From positions 620,001 to 684,000 of the forward strand of contig MARA01000020.1 of NCBI GenBank assembly GCA_001792895.1: a DNA stretch of 64,000 nucleotides, in the 5' to 3' direction. Below, in pieces: positions 34,952 to 46,112 of the stretch. This DNA comes from Lentinus brumalis. Its lineage: Eukaryota; Basidiomycota; Agaricomycetes; Polyporales; Polyporaceae. How positions within the stretch are numbered: the first letter of the stretch is position 1; every line of letters starts with the position of its first letter. The translations under genes and the position numbers were made by a program. The notes below the pieces were generated by a model, which saw nothing but the letters and a program-made list of their open reading frames with translations, was not told the DNA's origin and did no database searches.

Positions 34952-37374
34952 ATGCCCGTCTGTTCGACCTGCGCAAAGTCACTGAAGAGCGAAGCTGCGC
35001 TTATCCAACACTGCAAAGACAAGGTCCATCCATACGTCGCACCGAGGGCGACGCAGGCGCCTACTCCTTCCGTGCGCGCTGTAGCCTCGTCCACGGTTAC
35101 TATTTTCAAGTGCACCGTCTGCTCGGTCACCTTCAGCGACAAGGGCTCCTACGATCAACACAACACCAGCAAGCACCCGCCCAATCCATACAAGTGCGCA
35201 CCGTGCGGACTAGGGTTCTCGTCGGCGGAGGCCCTTAGTCTCCACTATCGGCACTTTTCCGTCCACCCCAAGTGCCCGCAATGTAACTCCGCATTCATCG
35301 ACCAATCGCAGCTCAAGCTGCACCAGGCAAGCCATCCGAAGTGTGCACAATGCAGTGCGTCGTTCGTAGACCGTACTCGGCTGGACGAGGTGAGCCCTCG
35401 TACACGTTGCGCGCTCGATAGGCCGTTCTCACATGCAGTACACGCGAATATAGCATGTCGCAGCCGCCCATCCACCGATGAAGTGCGTTCCTTGCGGGCG
35501 AGAGTTCAAGACTGCCGCGGAACGCAAGCAGCACTACCAGGCGTCGTCGAACCACCCGACATGTTTCGTGTGCAGGGAAGGTTTCGCTGACGACGCCGAG
35601 ATCGACGATGTGAGTCGTGTTCGTGCGTTGCATCCTTTTCTCGATGTTGACTGTTCGTGTAGCACCTGTCTAAGGCGCACCTGGACTCTCGGTGCAAGAC
35701 GTGCAACAGGCAGTTACGGTCCGTCGATGACCTTCAAGGTCATTATTTGACATCGTCCGCGCACCCGCACTGCGCGTTGTGCGAGGTAGGGTTCGCCGAT
35801 GATGAGAGTTGCGACAAGGTACGCTTCCGGCGTTGTGTAGCGGCATGGTGTCTCATCCGTCCCGTAGCATATGGAGACCAACCACCCTCGCCCGCCGCCG
35901 CGGATGCCCTCGCCTCCTCCACGAGTTCCCTCTCCTCCTCCACGGATGCCCTCGCCTCCTCCACGAATGCCCTCTCCTCCCCCCGGATGCCGTCCCTTCC
36001 GGCACGGATGCCCTCGCCGGTGGCCAGCCTCGTCTCTCACTCGCAAACGGTCTGTATGTGAGACCCGAGTGTCGAAGCGGTTCTGACCCTTGACATAGGT
36101 CGAGCCTTCGTCGTTGGTGCCGCTATTCTCATCGCAATCTACCCAGTCTTCGCCCCTCGTTCAGCGTCCCACGCTGAACGGCATTGTCACTACTGCGCCG
36201 CTCGCTGTCGCCGCGGATAGGTCTGAACTGAATGATGATGATGTGAGTCCCTGCGTGTAACTCCCGGGTCGTCATTCTGATATGCGCACAGACTTATCAG
36301 ACCGTTGAGGCTTCCTCTCATGTTCAACGCGCAGTCTCGGAGCCAACTGTGCTCACTGCGTCTTCGATCGGTGAGTTGGCTTTGTTCTCAGGGTAATCGC
36401 TTGTAATCAATTGGATTCAAGGGTACGGAAGCGTGCTCGACGAAGCTGCCACTGCCTGGCGCTCGCCGACGCTTTCCGAACAGTCTATCGCCTGTGCGCA
36501 GTAAGTCATTACGTTCGCCGCCGAAGGTCGTCGTCGAATTCACCTCTGCAGTGTGCGTGGTATGGCTCGGCACCCCGAGAGCGAGTCTACATTATCCCTT
36601 CGGTCAGCACATTCCTCCGTCTCGTACTCTCCAGGCAACGGCAGCTCCCTTGCCGACCTTCCGACATCCCCGCGGCCAACGACCACGACCGCGGATGTAC
36701 GAGTCCCTCACACAGGGTACGGGCATGGCGAGGGATTGATCAGCCAGAGTGTATCCCCTCGCATTCAGAGCCCGATCCTGAGCACGCGTTCATTTTCGTC
36801 CATCTCTGAGCGTTTGGCCCGCAACATCGCACCTGCCCTGCGACCGAGCCTCAGCAGACAGCCGACGCCTCGTCTACCTTCGCCCGTGCTGTCGCCTAGA
36901 CCGGTGTCCCAGCTCGTCGCAGCGCAGCCTCCCAAGAGCGCGTCATGTTCCACTTCCTCGCGGAAGCATTCGGTTACTTCAGGTTAGTTACGCGGATCGT
37001 GCTCAAGGATGCGCGCTGAATAGGTTCATACAGTATCTTCCGGACCCTCGTCGGACACGGAAGAAACGGTACCAACCGCCGCCGAGACGCCGAAGCCCAA
37101 GGCCGCATCTCTACAGCAAGCCTCGGCCGCACCAACGAAGAAGACCGAGGTGACTTGGCACTGCCGGGCGTGCGACATGGAGCCTGTTGCGCCCACTGCG
37201 ACTGCTTGTGGCCATATATTCTGCACGACGTACGTTCTTGCAGGTGCAATTGTGTGTTCGTCGCTGACCTGTCGCGTGGGTCGTAGGTGCATCGTCCAGG
37301 AGCTAGTCAAGCACGGTTGTTGTCCCGTATGCAAGAAGATGATCTTGTTGCGTTTGCACGTCGAGCTGGCGTGA
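34952..37374 (+). CDS. C2H2-RING zinc-finger protein D (one apparent frameshift)
   Basis: Richest member of the family in fingers. The ATG at 34952 starts MPVCSTCAKSLKSEAALIQH; finger 1 is C-x2-C-x12-H-x5-H. Next come FKCTVCSVTFSDKGSYDQH, YKCAPCGLGFSSAEALSLHY, HPKCPQCNSAFIDQSQLKLH, HPKCAQCSASFVDRTRLDE, MKCVPCGREFKTAAERKQHY, HPTCFVCREGFADDAEIDD, CKTCNRQLRSVDDLQGHY and HPHCALCEVGFADDESCDK. A PSPPPRM repeat linker follows, then a disordered Ser/Pro segment and the RING: WHCRACDMEPVAPTATACGH, IFC, an intron, CIVQELVKHGCCPVC and LLRLHVELA. The stop is at 37372-37374. In the linker, a C run at 35979-35984 looks one base short: tandem copy E reads straight through the corresponding stretch. RING ligase activity and nucleic-acid binding are inferred. 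Confidence 0.7.
35880..36012 (+). repeat. 21-base coding minisatellite PSPPPRM in gene D
   Basis: About five tandem units of CCCTCGCCTCCTCCACGNATG type, 21 bases each, encode PSPPPRM or PSPPPRV. The tandem paralogue E has only about two diverged units at the same place, so the array expanded or contracted after duplication. Confidence 0.75.
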
Positions 37375-37775
37375 AGCCCAGGCTGGTCCTGTTTCTATCG
37401 TGCGCATTCGTTGTCCTGCCAGTTGTGAGTGCGCTCTGCTATCCGTGATACATCTATACTCAGCACGACCAATGGCAGTATATATCGTATACTATTTATC
37501 TGCTAGCGTCCTGTTGTTTCAACTTGTCGTGTCAAATCGATCTCGCGGCATTGCAGATCTCTAGGCGCTATCTACCATGTCGATGGAGCGCGACACCATC
37601 GCCTATGGGAGGGCAGACGCAAGTCGGGGGCTTGCACTGTGCGTTTGTAAACGCCGCGACCATATGACTATGCTTCCCCACGGTCATCTTCCCTCGTGTG
37701 CTGCGGTAAGTATGTGACGGCGCTCGCTCAGACTTGCCATTCCGCCCCATAGGTCGAACAAGAAGAGACCTCAGT
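37375..37775. other. Intergenic between tandem genes D and E
   Basis: 401 bases. A TA-rich element, GTATATATCG, lies at about 37478-37487, roughly 290 bases before the ATG of E, and could be its TATA box if a 5' UTR intron is present (CCCATAG just before 37753 could be the acceptor). Confidence 0.3.
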
Positions 37776-39403
37776 ATGGTGAAACTGAAATGCTACGGAT
37801 GCAACGACACTTTCAACAGCAAGTCGGCGCGCAAGCAACACGCGTCAGCAGTTGGCCATGCCCGGCGGCCGCAACCGTTCGTCACACAACCGACGCCACG
37901 TCCGACAGACTACATGGCTCGATTCCTGTATTGTTTCGAATGCGGCAAGACTTTCGGCCTGATGCAAAGTTTGACTGCGGTGCGTTACGGGGTACTTGTA
38001 TGGTCAACCGAACGTGTGGAAGCGCTGAAGTATCACGGATGACATGATCCCCATTAGCACTCATGCAATAGAGCTCTGGTCGCAGTGCAGCAAATCAATA
38101 CTGCGATTGCTTCGAGCTCGCCCCCCCCATGTCTGTTCCGTATGCACGAGCAACTTCCAGGACGAAGCGGCGCTCCAAGAGGTAGGCCAAATTCTACTGA
38201 GCGATCATCAGCGATGGTGCTGACCAGAGAATATCGCAACAGCATCTCACTTCTCGCCAAACCTGTAGCATCTGCAAAGTTCACTTCCCCCTGTCCTGGG
38301 CTGTTGAGTCCCACTACGCGACGAGGTCTATCCATCCCACATGCGGGCACTGCGGTCTGCGGCTCAGAGACAAAGGAGAACTCAGTCGGGTAGGTACATA
38401 GTGCATGTTATTGTCGCTTTGATACTGAACACGTATAGCATGTCACGCTCATGCACCAGCCCACCGTGACGGTGAAATGCGTCCCCTGTGGCCAAAACTT
38501 CGAGACTTCGGTTGAACGCAAGCAGCATTACCAGGTATCTGTCAACCATCCGACATGTTCTGTGTGTGGAGAAGGATACGCTGACGATGCGGAGATCGAC
38601 AACGTGAGTCCTAAAATCGGCCTTAGGCGAATACAAGCTGATTGCGCTCCCTAGCATCTCTCCTGGGCGCACCTAGACTTTCGTTGCAAGACCTGCAACG
38701 AGCAGTTTCGTTCCGCTGATGACCTCCAGAGTCATTACTTGTCATCGTCTGAGCATCCGCACTGCGCTTTATGCGAGATCGGGTTCGCTGATGACCAGAG
38801 CTGTGACAAGGTTCGCTTGCAGAGGAGTTCAGAAAAATGGATGCTCACCCATTCCCGCAGCATATGGAGACTAACCACCCTCGCCTGCCGCCCAGGATGC
38901 CCTCGCCTCTTCTACGGACACCTTCGCCGGTGATCGCCCTAGTCTCTCACACGCGGACGGTTTGTGCACAGCACACGCTTGTCAGACCTACGTTGATCCC
39001 CTCGTATGCTGGTAGGTTGAGCCTTCGTCGCCAGAGATGCAGCCGACGTCACAGCCAACCCACTCGTCTCCCATTGCGTCAGCTGCGAGTACCGGAACGG
39101 TAGCCGATATGGAGGGGACATCCACCGTTGAAACACCCCTCGCACGGCCACGGCCCACTCCGACGATGGTCGAGGGTACTTGGCGCTGCCGGCTTTGCGC
39201 CATGGAACCTACTGCGCCGACGGCGACCATCTGCGGTCATGTATTCTGCACAGCGTACGTACGTCCGGGAATATGTGCATTATGGGTAATGCTGACTGAC
39301 CTCGTGTGCCTGTAGTTGCATCGTGCAAGAGCTGGTCAAGACCGGCAGCTGCCCCGTCTGCAAGGAAATGATCCTGCTCCATTTGCACGTTGAGATAGCG
39401 TGA
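37776..39403 (+). CDS. C2H2-RING zinc-finger protein E
   Basis: Tandem paralogue of D. The ATG at 37776 gives MVKLKCYGCNDTFNSKSARK; finger 1 is C-x2-C-x12-H-x5-H. Then YCFECGKTFGLMQS, HVCSVCTSNFQDEAALQE, LCSICKVHFPLSWAVESHYA, HPTCGHCGLRLRDKGELSR, VKCVPCGQNFETSVERKQHY, HPTCSVCGEGYADDAEIDN, CKTCNEQFRSADDLQSHY and HPHCALCEIGFADDQSCDK. A short METNHPRLPPRMPSP linker leads to the RING: WRCRLCAMEPTAPTATICGH, VFC, an intron, CIVQELVKTGSCPVC and LLHLHVEIA (stop 39401-39403). From the VKCVPCG finger onward D and E match closely, exon by exon, whereas their first halves are unrelated in detail, suggesting recombination or unequal divergence. Confidence 0.72.
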
Positions 39404-39807
39404 TCCTGGGCTGGCTCTACGGCTTGCATTCTCTGTGTCCTCCCATACTGGTCAGTCTCATCTTGATTTCTATACTCTTCGCAGACCTACGGGCTGACGA
39501 ATGATTGTAGCCTGCCGCTGTCATCAATGTCTCCATATAACCATATGTGTTCACGCTTATGTGAATGAACTGTTTGAATGCACTAGATCATCTTCGAAGC
39601 TGAACGATGGCTACACCGTGACGTACGCGGCGCAAGTTACGGTACAGTATGTACGACTATGTGTTGCATATATTGCGGGTGTGTCAATCCTTAACGTGTG
39701 AACCCGCTCCATTTAAAGTTCTTTTCGCAACCTCGTGTGCTGCGGTAGGTCTCTGCGCGTCTCTTCGTTTGAACCGGGAGTGATACTTACTCTGTTCTCC
39801 CCCGTAG
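39404..39807. other. Intergenic between genes E and F
   Basis: 404 bases. CCCGTAG directly before the ATG of F looks like a 3' splice site, so F probably has a 5' UTR intron. Nothing else recognised. Confidence 0.3.
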
Positions 39808-41685
39808 ATGGCTAAGAAGAAAGTGGTCTGTAATGAATGTAAGAAGAAGTTCAAGGGAGAAGATGAGTGCATGATGCATGGGAGGGTCAAAGGGCACCAG
39901 TGGCAACCCCCGAAAACCACGAGTAGCACCGCACAAGCTACCGCAACTAAGGGGCTCGCACGTCCAGCTGTATCAAAGCCTGCAGCTGTAGCCTCCACCT
40001 CATCGTCCACCCCGATTGCGAAGGTTATCTCAGTGACTACTAATCATGAGGTGAGTGTTCGCTCGCCAATGTAGAACGCGCTGCTCATCCTGCCGCTATG
40101 CAGAATACACAGGCCTCGGAGTCAAGTTTGGCAGCCGCACCAGCGGTATATGTGCCTCTTCTGCGCACGTTTTGTCATCTGTGCCAAGCCTATATGATGC
40201 CGAGGCATGACCACTACAACAATCCGCCGAAGTATTCGAAATGTGGGACATGCGGGATTGAATTTGCAAGCAAGAGGCTCTATGAGGAGGTGTGTGATCG
40301 TTTGTTCTGTCAGTCCGTTCTAACTTGACTCATCTTCTGAAGCATTTGGCCAATCAGCGGACTTGCCATGTATGCCACGTCCACCTCGGATCACACGAGG
40401 GTTTCGACATACATTACCGGAACTCGCCAAACCACCCCAAATGCAGGCGTTGTGGAAGTGGCTTCATGACTACGCTCCAGTACGGCATTGTAAGTGTACA
40501 CATATCACTGACGAATCATACAATTACTCAAAACGAGTACCAAGCACCTAGCCGAATGCATTTTGGGTATCGGAACAACTGTCGCACCCTCTTCGTTCGC
40601 AGAGAAGTCCGTGAGTCGACCTGGACGTGAGTTACAAACGTGCTGCATGACTGACTTTGATGTGCATTTCCCAGGTCTCTGTCTCGCACCCCGAGCCAGG
40701 CGAAGATACGGTTCTTGAGTCAAGTGTCGGTGATCAGGGTCTTACGTCGAGCCTCGCAGTCGTTCGTAGTCTCTTTGAGCCATGCGATCGGTGACTTATT
40801 CCCCACTCTTCCACTAGGAACCCTCTCCACTTATATCATCGCCTCCGCGGCACGACGCTGCACCGGATGTACCTTCAGATCATCCATCGAACATAGACGG
40901 ACCTGATTACAAAGACGGTCACGGCAGCGTTCAGCAGGACGCATCAGTGCGTCCGATTGCGAGTGTGTCCACCCATGATTTATCTGACCTGGGCTGACGG
41001 AATGCGTTAGTGGGCAATTCTGAACCGGAGCAGCTGGATGTACACCCGTCCTCACCGAAAGCAAGTCTGTCAACGGACGACGACATCCTGGAAATGTTGA
41101 AAATGCGGTATGGTACGGAGGTAGTCTCCCGCGTCCGTCAACTTCTGCAGACCGAAGACGAACACACCGAAACCCGATCCCCTCGAACCCAGGAAGATTG
41201 TCGCGGTCCGACCTCCAGCGTGCAACCAGGCGCTATTGTGCGGAACCATGAACGATCATCAATTGCCCCGTCGATGTACATGGACGGGACCGCCGGGTCT
41301 GAAAGACTGGCGGTTTCACAAACTCCTCCAATGCGTCCCGCCTCTCCCGTGGACAGGCATCGAGGATGGAATTCCTCAGGTGAGTCTCCAATCGCGATGT
41401 GAACAGCCTGAAACTTTATTATTGCATCTCAGCCCTCCACACGAGCATGCCCGAAGCGCAGTCCTGGCACTGTCGTGCCTGTCACAGGGACCCATGCGAG
41501 AACACAGTGGCGGCCTTCTGCGGGCATATTTTCTGCAGTAGGTAGGTAGATCCTTCAGTCGCGTACTTCGTTATATGATTCAAGGTTGATCCCCCGAAAG
41601 CTGCCTCGCCCAGATTCTCAGAACAGACATGTGCTGTAGCGCATGCGGACAGGTGTTCTTATTGAAGCTCGACCTACGCTCGTGA
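39808..41685 (+). CDS. C2H2-RING zinc-finger protein F
   Basis: Family member closest to gene A. The ATG at 39808 starts MAKKKVVCNECKKKFKGEDE; finger 1 is C-x2-C-x12-H-x5-H ending HGRVKGHQW, as in A (HGRAKEHQW). Then RTFCHLCQAYMMPRHDHY, KCGTCGIEFASKRLYEE, TCHVCHVHLGSHEGFDIHY and HPKCRRCGSGFMTTLQYG, each followed by an intron. A later exon has STDDDILEMLKMRYGTEVVS, matching a motif in A. The RING reads WHCRACHRDPCENTVAAFCG and HIFCS, an intron, then CLAQILRTDMCCSACGQVF and LLKLDLRS (stop 41683-41685). In the second half CSAC replaces the usual CPVC/CPLC, so one conserved Pro is missing though all metal ligands remain. Middle exon borders near 40600-41010 are uncertain. Confidence 0.65.
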
Positions 41686-43756
41686 TGGCAGTTAAAAGAC
41701 CAGAAATTGAGCAACCCGCTCTGTATGCTCTGACTGATGTAGACGTGCGTATGTAAAGGTCTTACACAAAGGCTTCTGAGAACGTTAGCCGATTGACTAC
41801 CACCTTCAGAGGCAGGGCTAAATGTGACTGACGCGCGTTGCGACGCGACTGGTAGCCACGTGATCGCGTTTCGACGTCCGGACATTGCCGAGGCCTCAAA
41901 GCCAAGGCTTGGAACCCTAGGGAACCCTCAGCCAAGAGCGAGATCTCTTACATCTAAACCATCACCTGCATCCTGGCTTTCGCAGTCGCTACACCTACTG
42001 CGACGATATCCGTGATGTTCGCGACACAACGCCGCATCGGAAGTGTGTTTGCACTCAACACTGCGGTACCTGCAAGGACAGTGGCGTTTGCGCAGTTGTG
42101 CCCACCGCTTCGAAGATGATCAGGGCCTATTTGAGCGCATACATAAAGGTATGTGAGCATATTCGTGCTACAAGTTTGCGGCTGAACATGGTCGGGGAAA
42201 CAGGACACTCCGAATGAGGTTCAGTAAACGCCTACGATGAAGTAGTCGATGTCTTGGTGTCCTACGTCGGCGAGGAGGGCGCGAAGCCGCAACCACAGCT
42301 TGCACCGAAGGATCCCCGACGTCCGCCTTGCGGCTTTATTTGCGTCTCACAACCCTCAGGGCCAGTCAGAGGTTATGCGGACTTCTCTTTCGACTGTCGT
42401 CGGGAGAGGATCACCTCATATGATCGCATCTTGACTGTTTCCGCAGTAGAAGTATCCCCGTGATCCTGGTACGGCTGCCGCTTTGTCACAACTCAGGCTG
42501 GTAGGATGATATGCTCACGTCTGGCCAGACCCCGCGTGCCAGGCTCACGCCTTTCTTCGCATGTATGCTCTTTAGTGACAAAGCTCCGGCTCGGCGTGGG
42601 CTGCAATACCGTCTTACGATTAGCATGGCAACAAGTGCTTATCGATACGAATACCCCACCATTGGTCCTACTATGGAGGCTCCGGGATGGGCACTGGTTC
42701 CTGGCAAGTCAATGTCAGGTTCGTACGGGACACCCCGCTATGTCGGTTTGGGGTGATTCTCGCTATCTGATATGATAACAGTCTTCTAGTCTCGTACCTC
42801 AAAACCTAACGGCCGGAAGCTTCAAATCCACCGCAGTCACGGCGTGTTTGGACGCACGCCATACTCCTTCCGCTTCGATAGCTATGTCTGCCTAACTCAA
42901 ATGGCTCTAAAATGAGCATGCATCCGTCGGATGCCCGAGTGCGGCGTGCGGTGCACTTCGTCATCTTGGTACGGCATTGTGAAATATACCTGAACCTTCT
43001 CGTGCTGACGAGTCCCACTTTCCTCCTGACCCGTAGCACCGGCTACTCACCACCTATGGTCCAAAATTTGGTTTGTCGGCAGGCTTGGCGAGCGCATTCC
43101 GCCGACGTTCGTCCATCGGTGCCGAACCTGAGGATGATCGACCGAACTTCCATGTGGCAATCAACAGAGCTTATGGACAGCCGTGCACTGTATGCGCATG
43201 TTCTCCCACCGCTCCATGGCAGCATACATTCAGGTGCCACGGTCCATCCTTCTCGCCGCTCTTGCAACCGACCTGCAACCCCGACTAGAAGCAGAAGAGT
43301 GCCGTACGTCAGCCGGGAGGTGAGGGAGCACATGGTTCGAATTCCGCCGCAGGTATGCCTCCGCGCTCCTCCGCTTCTTGTCGCGGGACGGCAACGGTTT
43401 ACGCCCGGATCTCACGCACTGGCAGGCATGGGGACGTCGGACATGTGCGAACGACAGATGCCGCGTCATGCCTCCATCTGGTCCCAGCTTCCCGCACCAG
43501 CGACATGGGCATTCAACACGAATAACCACCGCTCAACGTCACAAAAGCTTCGCCGACATCACGGAGGCAGACCCGATGACCGGGAGGAGGCAACTCTCAG
43601 CACGCGCTCAGTCTGACGGCAGGACGTATTCAATGGAATAGCAGCACGGGCCTACATGTACAGTGAGTTCGTAAAGATGTCTACAATAATTCGTGCATTC
43701 ATAATTTTGTAACTCCCAAGCCCACGAAAGCGAAAGAAGTAGTCACCATCGGTCGC
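41686..43756. other. Two kilobases of decayed-looking DNA after gene F
   Basis: No intact gene found. Cys/His-rich fragments occur: CVCTQHCGTCKDSG at about 42045 (+), PCTVCACSPTAPWQHTF at about 43183 (+), and CRWCGKLGPDGGMTRH with a following His, a C2H2-like motif, at about 43460-43515 (-). They are in unconnected frames. An 81-codon ATG ORF at 42511-42756 (+) has no recognised family. The stretch may hold remnants of further zinc-finger copies from the adjacent tandem array, or chance ORFs. The last 300 bases are the 3' flank of FTR1. Confidence 0.35.
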
Positions 43757-45181
43757 TCACGAGCTAGCCTGGGGGAGCTCAGCAGCCTCCTTGCGCTCGC
43801 GGCGTCTGCGGCCCATGGAGGACTCTTTCCCGAGTAGGGTGGTGCGGCCCTCCTTGAATTTGAGGTAGATGAGGACCGCGACGACGGCGATCCAGTAGAA
43901 GACGTAGGAGAGGACGGAGCCCAGCGTCGCGCTGTTCGTCCACCCGAAGATCGCGGAGAAAATCGTCCAGCCGTCCGAGTCGAAGTTGTTCTCCGGGTTG
44001 CAGCAGTTGAGGTGCCACACGTTCCCGCGTACGTCGAAGGAGCCGGGGCCGTCGCCTCCTGCGTCGTCAATCTCTCCACCGAGACTGGTGGATTGCGTGA
44101 GCAAGTTCTTGTCTGTGTGCGAGCGTAAGGAGAGACACGTACAGGTGGTTGAAGGCGTTAGACTGGAACGACCAGACCGCCTTGGAGAAGAGGCCGGCGC
44201 CGATGAGGAGCAGGAAGTTGGTCATGACGACCATGAAGACGGTCAGGGCTGGTGAATTGGTAAGCATGTGCAACTCCTCCGACGTGTATGCGAGGACTCA
44301 CTTGTCCGGCTGGCGAAGGCGTAGATGAGGTATCCGCAAATCAGGCCGCAAACGAGACCGACGATGGCAGCAATCGGGATCGCAGTCGCAGGCTGGCCCA
44401 GAGAGACACCGCCGACGAAGACGACCGCCTCCATACCCTCACGCAGGACGGTGATAAAGGGCAGGATGAAGAGCACGTACTTCCCGGTGCGCGCACCCTT
44501 GTCGTGAGCTGCGAGACATCCCAAAGTAAGTCACCCATCCACATGACACATCGAGTGAATACTCACTGTGACCGGCGAAGGCACGCTGCAGCTTGACGCG
44601 CCACTTCGCCTTAGCACGGTCCATCTTGAGCATGCTGACACCCATGACGAAGATGATGAGTGATGCGATGAGCTCGAAGATACCTGCATCGCAGAAGTCC
44701 CATCAGCGAGGTGAGCAGCACGTCCACACAAGTCTGGATACGTACCTTCCCAAAGGTCCTCGGACTTTGCCCATAAGTCGCTCGCCTGGGTGAACCACAC
44801 CGCGATGAAAGCGGCACCGATAGCGAGAGCGATGAACAAGCCGAGGAACGCGCCCGAGAAAATGTAGATGCGCATCTTGCGGAGGAGCCGCTTGGTGTCG
44901 ACCTGCGGCTCCTCGCCCGAGGTGAGCACGGGCGCGGACGCGAGAACCGCGTTGTCAGAGTTGGAGGCGGAGCTCTCAGCCTTCTCGAGCGGGGAGCGCT
45001 CCACCTCCTTCTCCGGCGTCGCAGCACCGATAGTTGGGGCGACGGCCCCAGGGATGAGCGAGGGGTCCTGGTGGATGATCTGCTCGACGAGACCGAGGAG
45101 GACGGAAATGATGATGGCCGCCTCGAGGGTCTCGCGGAAGACAATGAAGAAGATGGGCACGGAGAAGACGTTCCTCGCCAT
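43757..45181 (-). CDS. FTR1: High-affinity iron permease
   Basis: Plasma-membrane permease that takes ferric iron made by the ferroxidase Fet3. The ATG at 45181 starts MARNVFSVPIFFIVFRETLE; the first REXXE motif is RETLE. The second, REGME, is in VLREGMEAVVFVGGVSLG. A Ser/Glu-rich loop follows helix 1; then IYIFSGAFLGLFIALAIGA, IFELIASLIIFVMGVSML, PIAAIVGLVCGLICGYLIYA, VFMVVMTNFLLLIGAGLFS and a C-terminal helix VFYWIAVVAVLIYLKF, ending with a basic tail. Near the C-terminus GNVWHLNCCNPE is typical of fungal Ftr1. Five coding exons, about 400 residues, intact. It is divergent from FET3; co-regulation through the shared promoter is expected. Confidence 0.95.
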
Positions 45182-45454
45182 CGTGCTCGAGAGGGTGCGG
45201 GGACGGGGAGGGTCGGGCTTCGCGCACTGGTGCTCAGGCTCGGGAGGGGCGAGAGGACCTGGGCGCGAAAATGCCTCGCTCGAGTGTTAAGTAGCGCGTT
45301 GAGGGTACGCGCGCAAAGTACGCGATATGATCGAGGAGTGGGCCCATGTTATTTGACAGGCACGGAGGTCCACGGGCAAAGACTGAGGCGGTCCTCGAGG
45401 AGGGGCAAATGCCTGGACAGTGCGTCCGAGGATGAAGTCGGCCGGGGCAATCTT

Positions 45455-45463
45455 ATCAGATAA
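45455..45463 (+). promoter_or_regulatory. Iron-responsive GATA site 1 (ATCAGATAA)
   Basis: Exact match to ATCWGATAA, the site bound by fungal iron GATA repressors (SreA/Sre1; Urbs1 and Fep1 use the WGATAA core). It sits in the near-palindrome TTATCAGATAA, 274 bases from the FTR1 ATG. Confidence 0.7.
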
Positions 45464-45792
45464 CGAGTCATCAGACACAGGCATGTGTGGTTCGGTGCTT
45501 CCAGACTGCATGGATCCTGCATGATGGCGGGAACGGTGCTATTTTTGAGACGGTGGCCTTTGGTGGCCTGACAGCTGTCCGCTAGCGCAGCGCCCTCGAA
45601 GGCTGGAACACCTGCGGGAGTCTTGAGAAAGCCTCTACTCAATCTCTCTTCTCTCGGGCGCTATACTCAGCACTAACAAGTTTTTCATATTCAGATGTTC
45701 GGGATAATCTCTGCATTGCGCCTTCACGCGCAGCGTGCAGCAAAGAATACCGAGAAGCCTGTGTGGGACGGGAAGACCACACGGAAATAGGT

Positions 45793-45801
45793 ATCTGATA
45801 A
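45793..45801 (+). promoter_or_regulatory. Iron-responsive GATA site 2 (ATCTGATAA)
   Basis: Exact ATCWGATAA match, followed by G and a further GAT. About 310 bases upstream of the FET3 ATG. Confidence 0.7.
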
Positions 45802-45837
45802 GATGAGCGCACGACGATCCAGGTGCGTCCAGGTCTT

Positions 45838-45846
45838 ATCTGATAA
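45838..45846 (+). promoter_or_regulatory. Iron-responsive GATA site 3 (ATCTGATAA)
   Basis: Exact ATCWGATAA match within CTTATCTGATAA, so GATA cores face both ways. It lies 45 bases from site 2, roughly four helical turns. Confidence 0.7.
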
Positions 45847-46021
45847 AACTTCTGATCGAGGTTGACCCGGCACACCCTCCACAAACGCTGACCAGAATTC
45901 AGACACCATACCATCGTTTCGGATGAAGGATTCTCGTCTGACCTGCATTGGATGCCGCAATGTTGCCTCCATTCAAAATGCCGCGGCCCTCGCCCGGATT
46001 CCCTTCGCTCGCCCCCCATAT

Positions 46022-46028
46022 CTTATCT
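46022..46028 (-). promoter_or_regulatory. Single GATA site (AGATAAG)
   Basis: AGATAAG on the minus strand, about 85 bases upstream of the FET3 ATG. It has the WGATAA core only, without the ATC half. Confidence 0.45.
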
Positions 46029-46112
46029 CCTACCGCCTCTCAGCATCTCTCGCTCAGAGAGTGCTCCCAATCCCTCTGGGCCCTCGGTACCGCGTAACGA
46101 CCCTTGCCCGAC

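Larger units (their letters stand above)
45182..46112. promoter_or_regulatory. Shared divergent FTR1/FET3 promoter
   Basis: 931 bases. Contains three exact ATCWGATAA sites and one single AGATAA, listed separately. No other gene is present. The arrangement allows a single iron-responsive GATA factor to control both genes. Confidence 0.75.
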
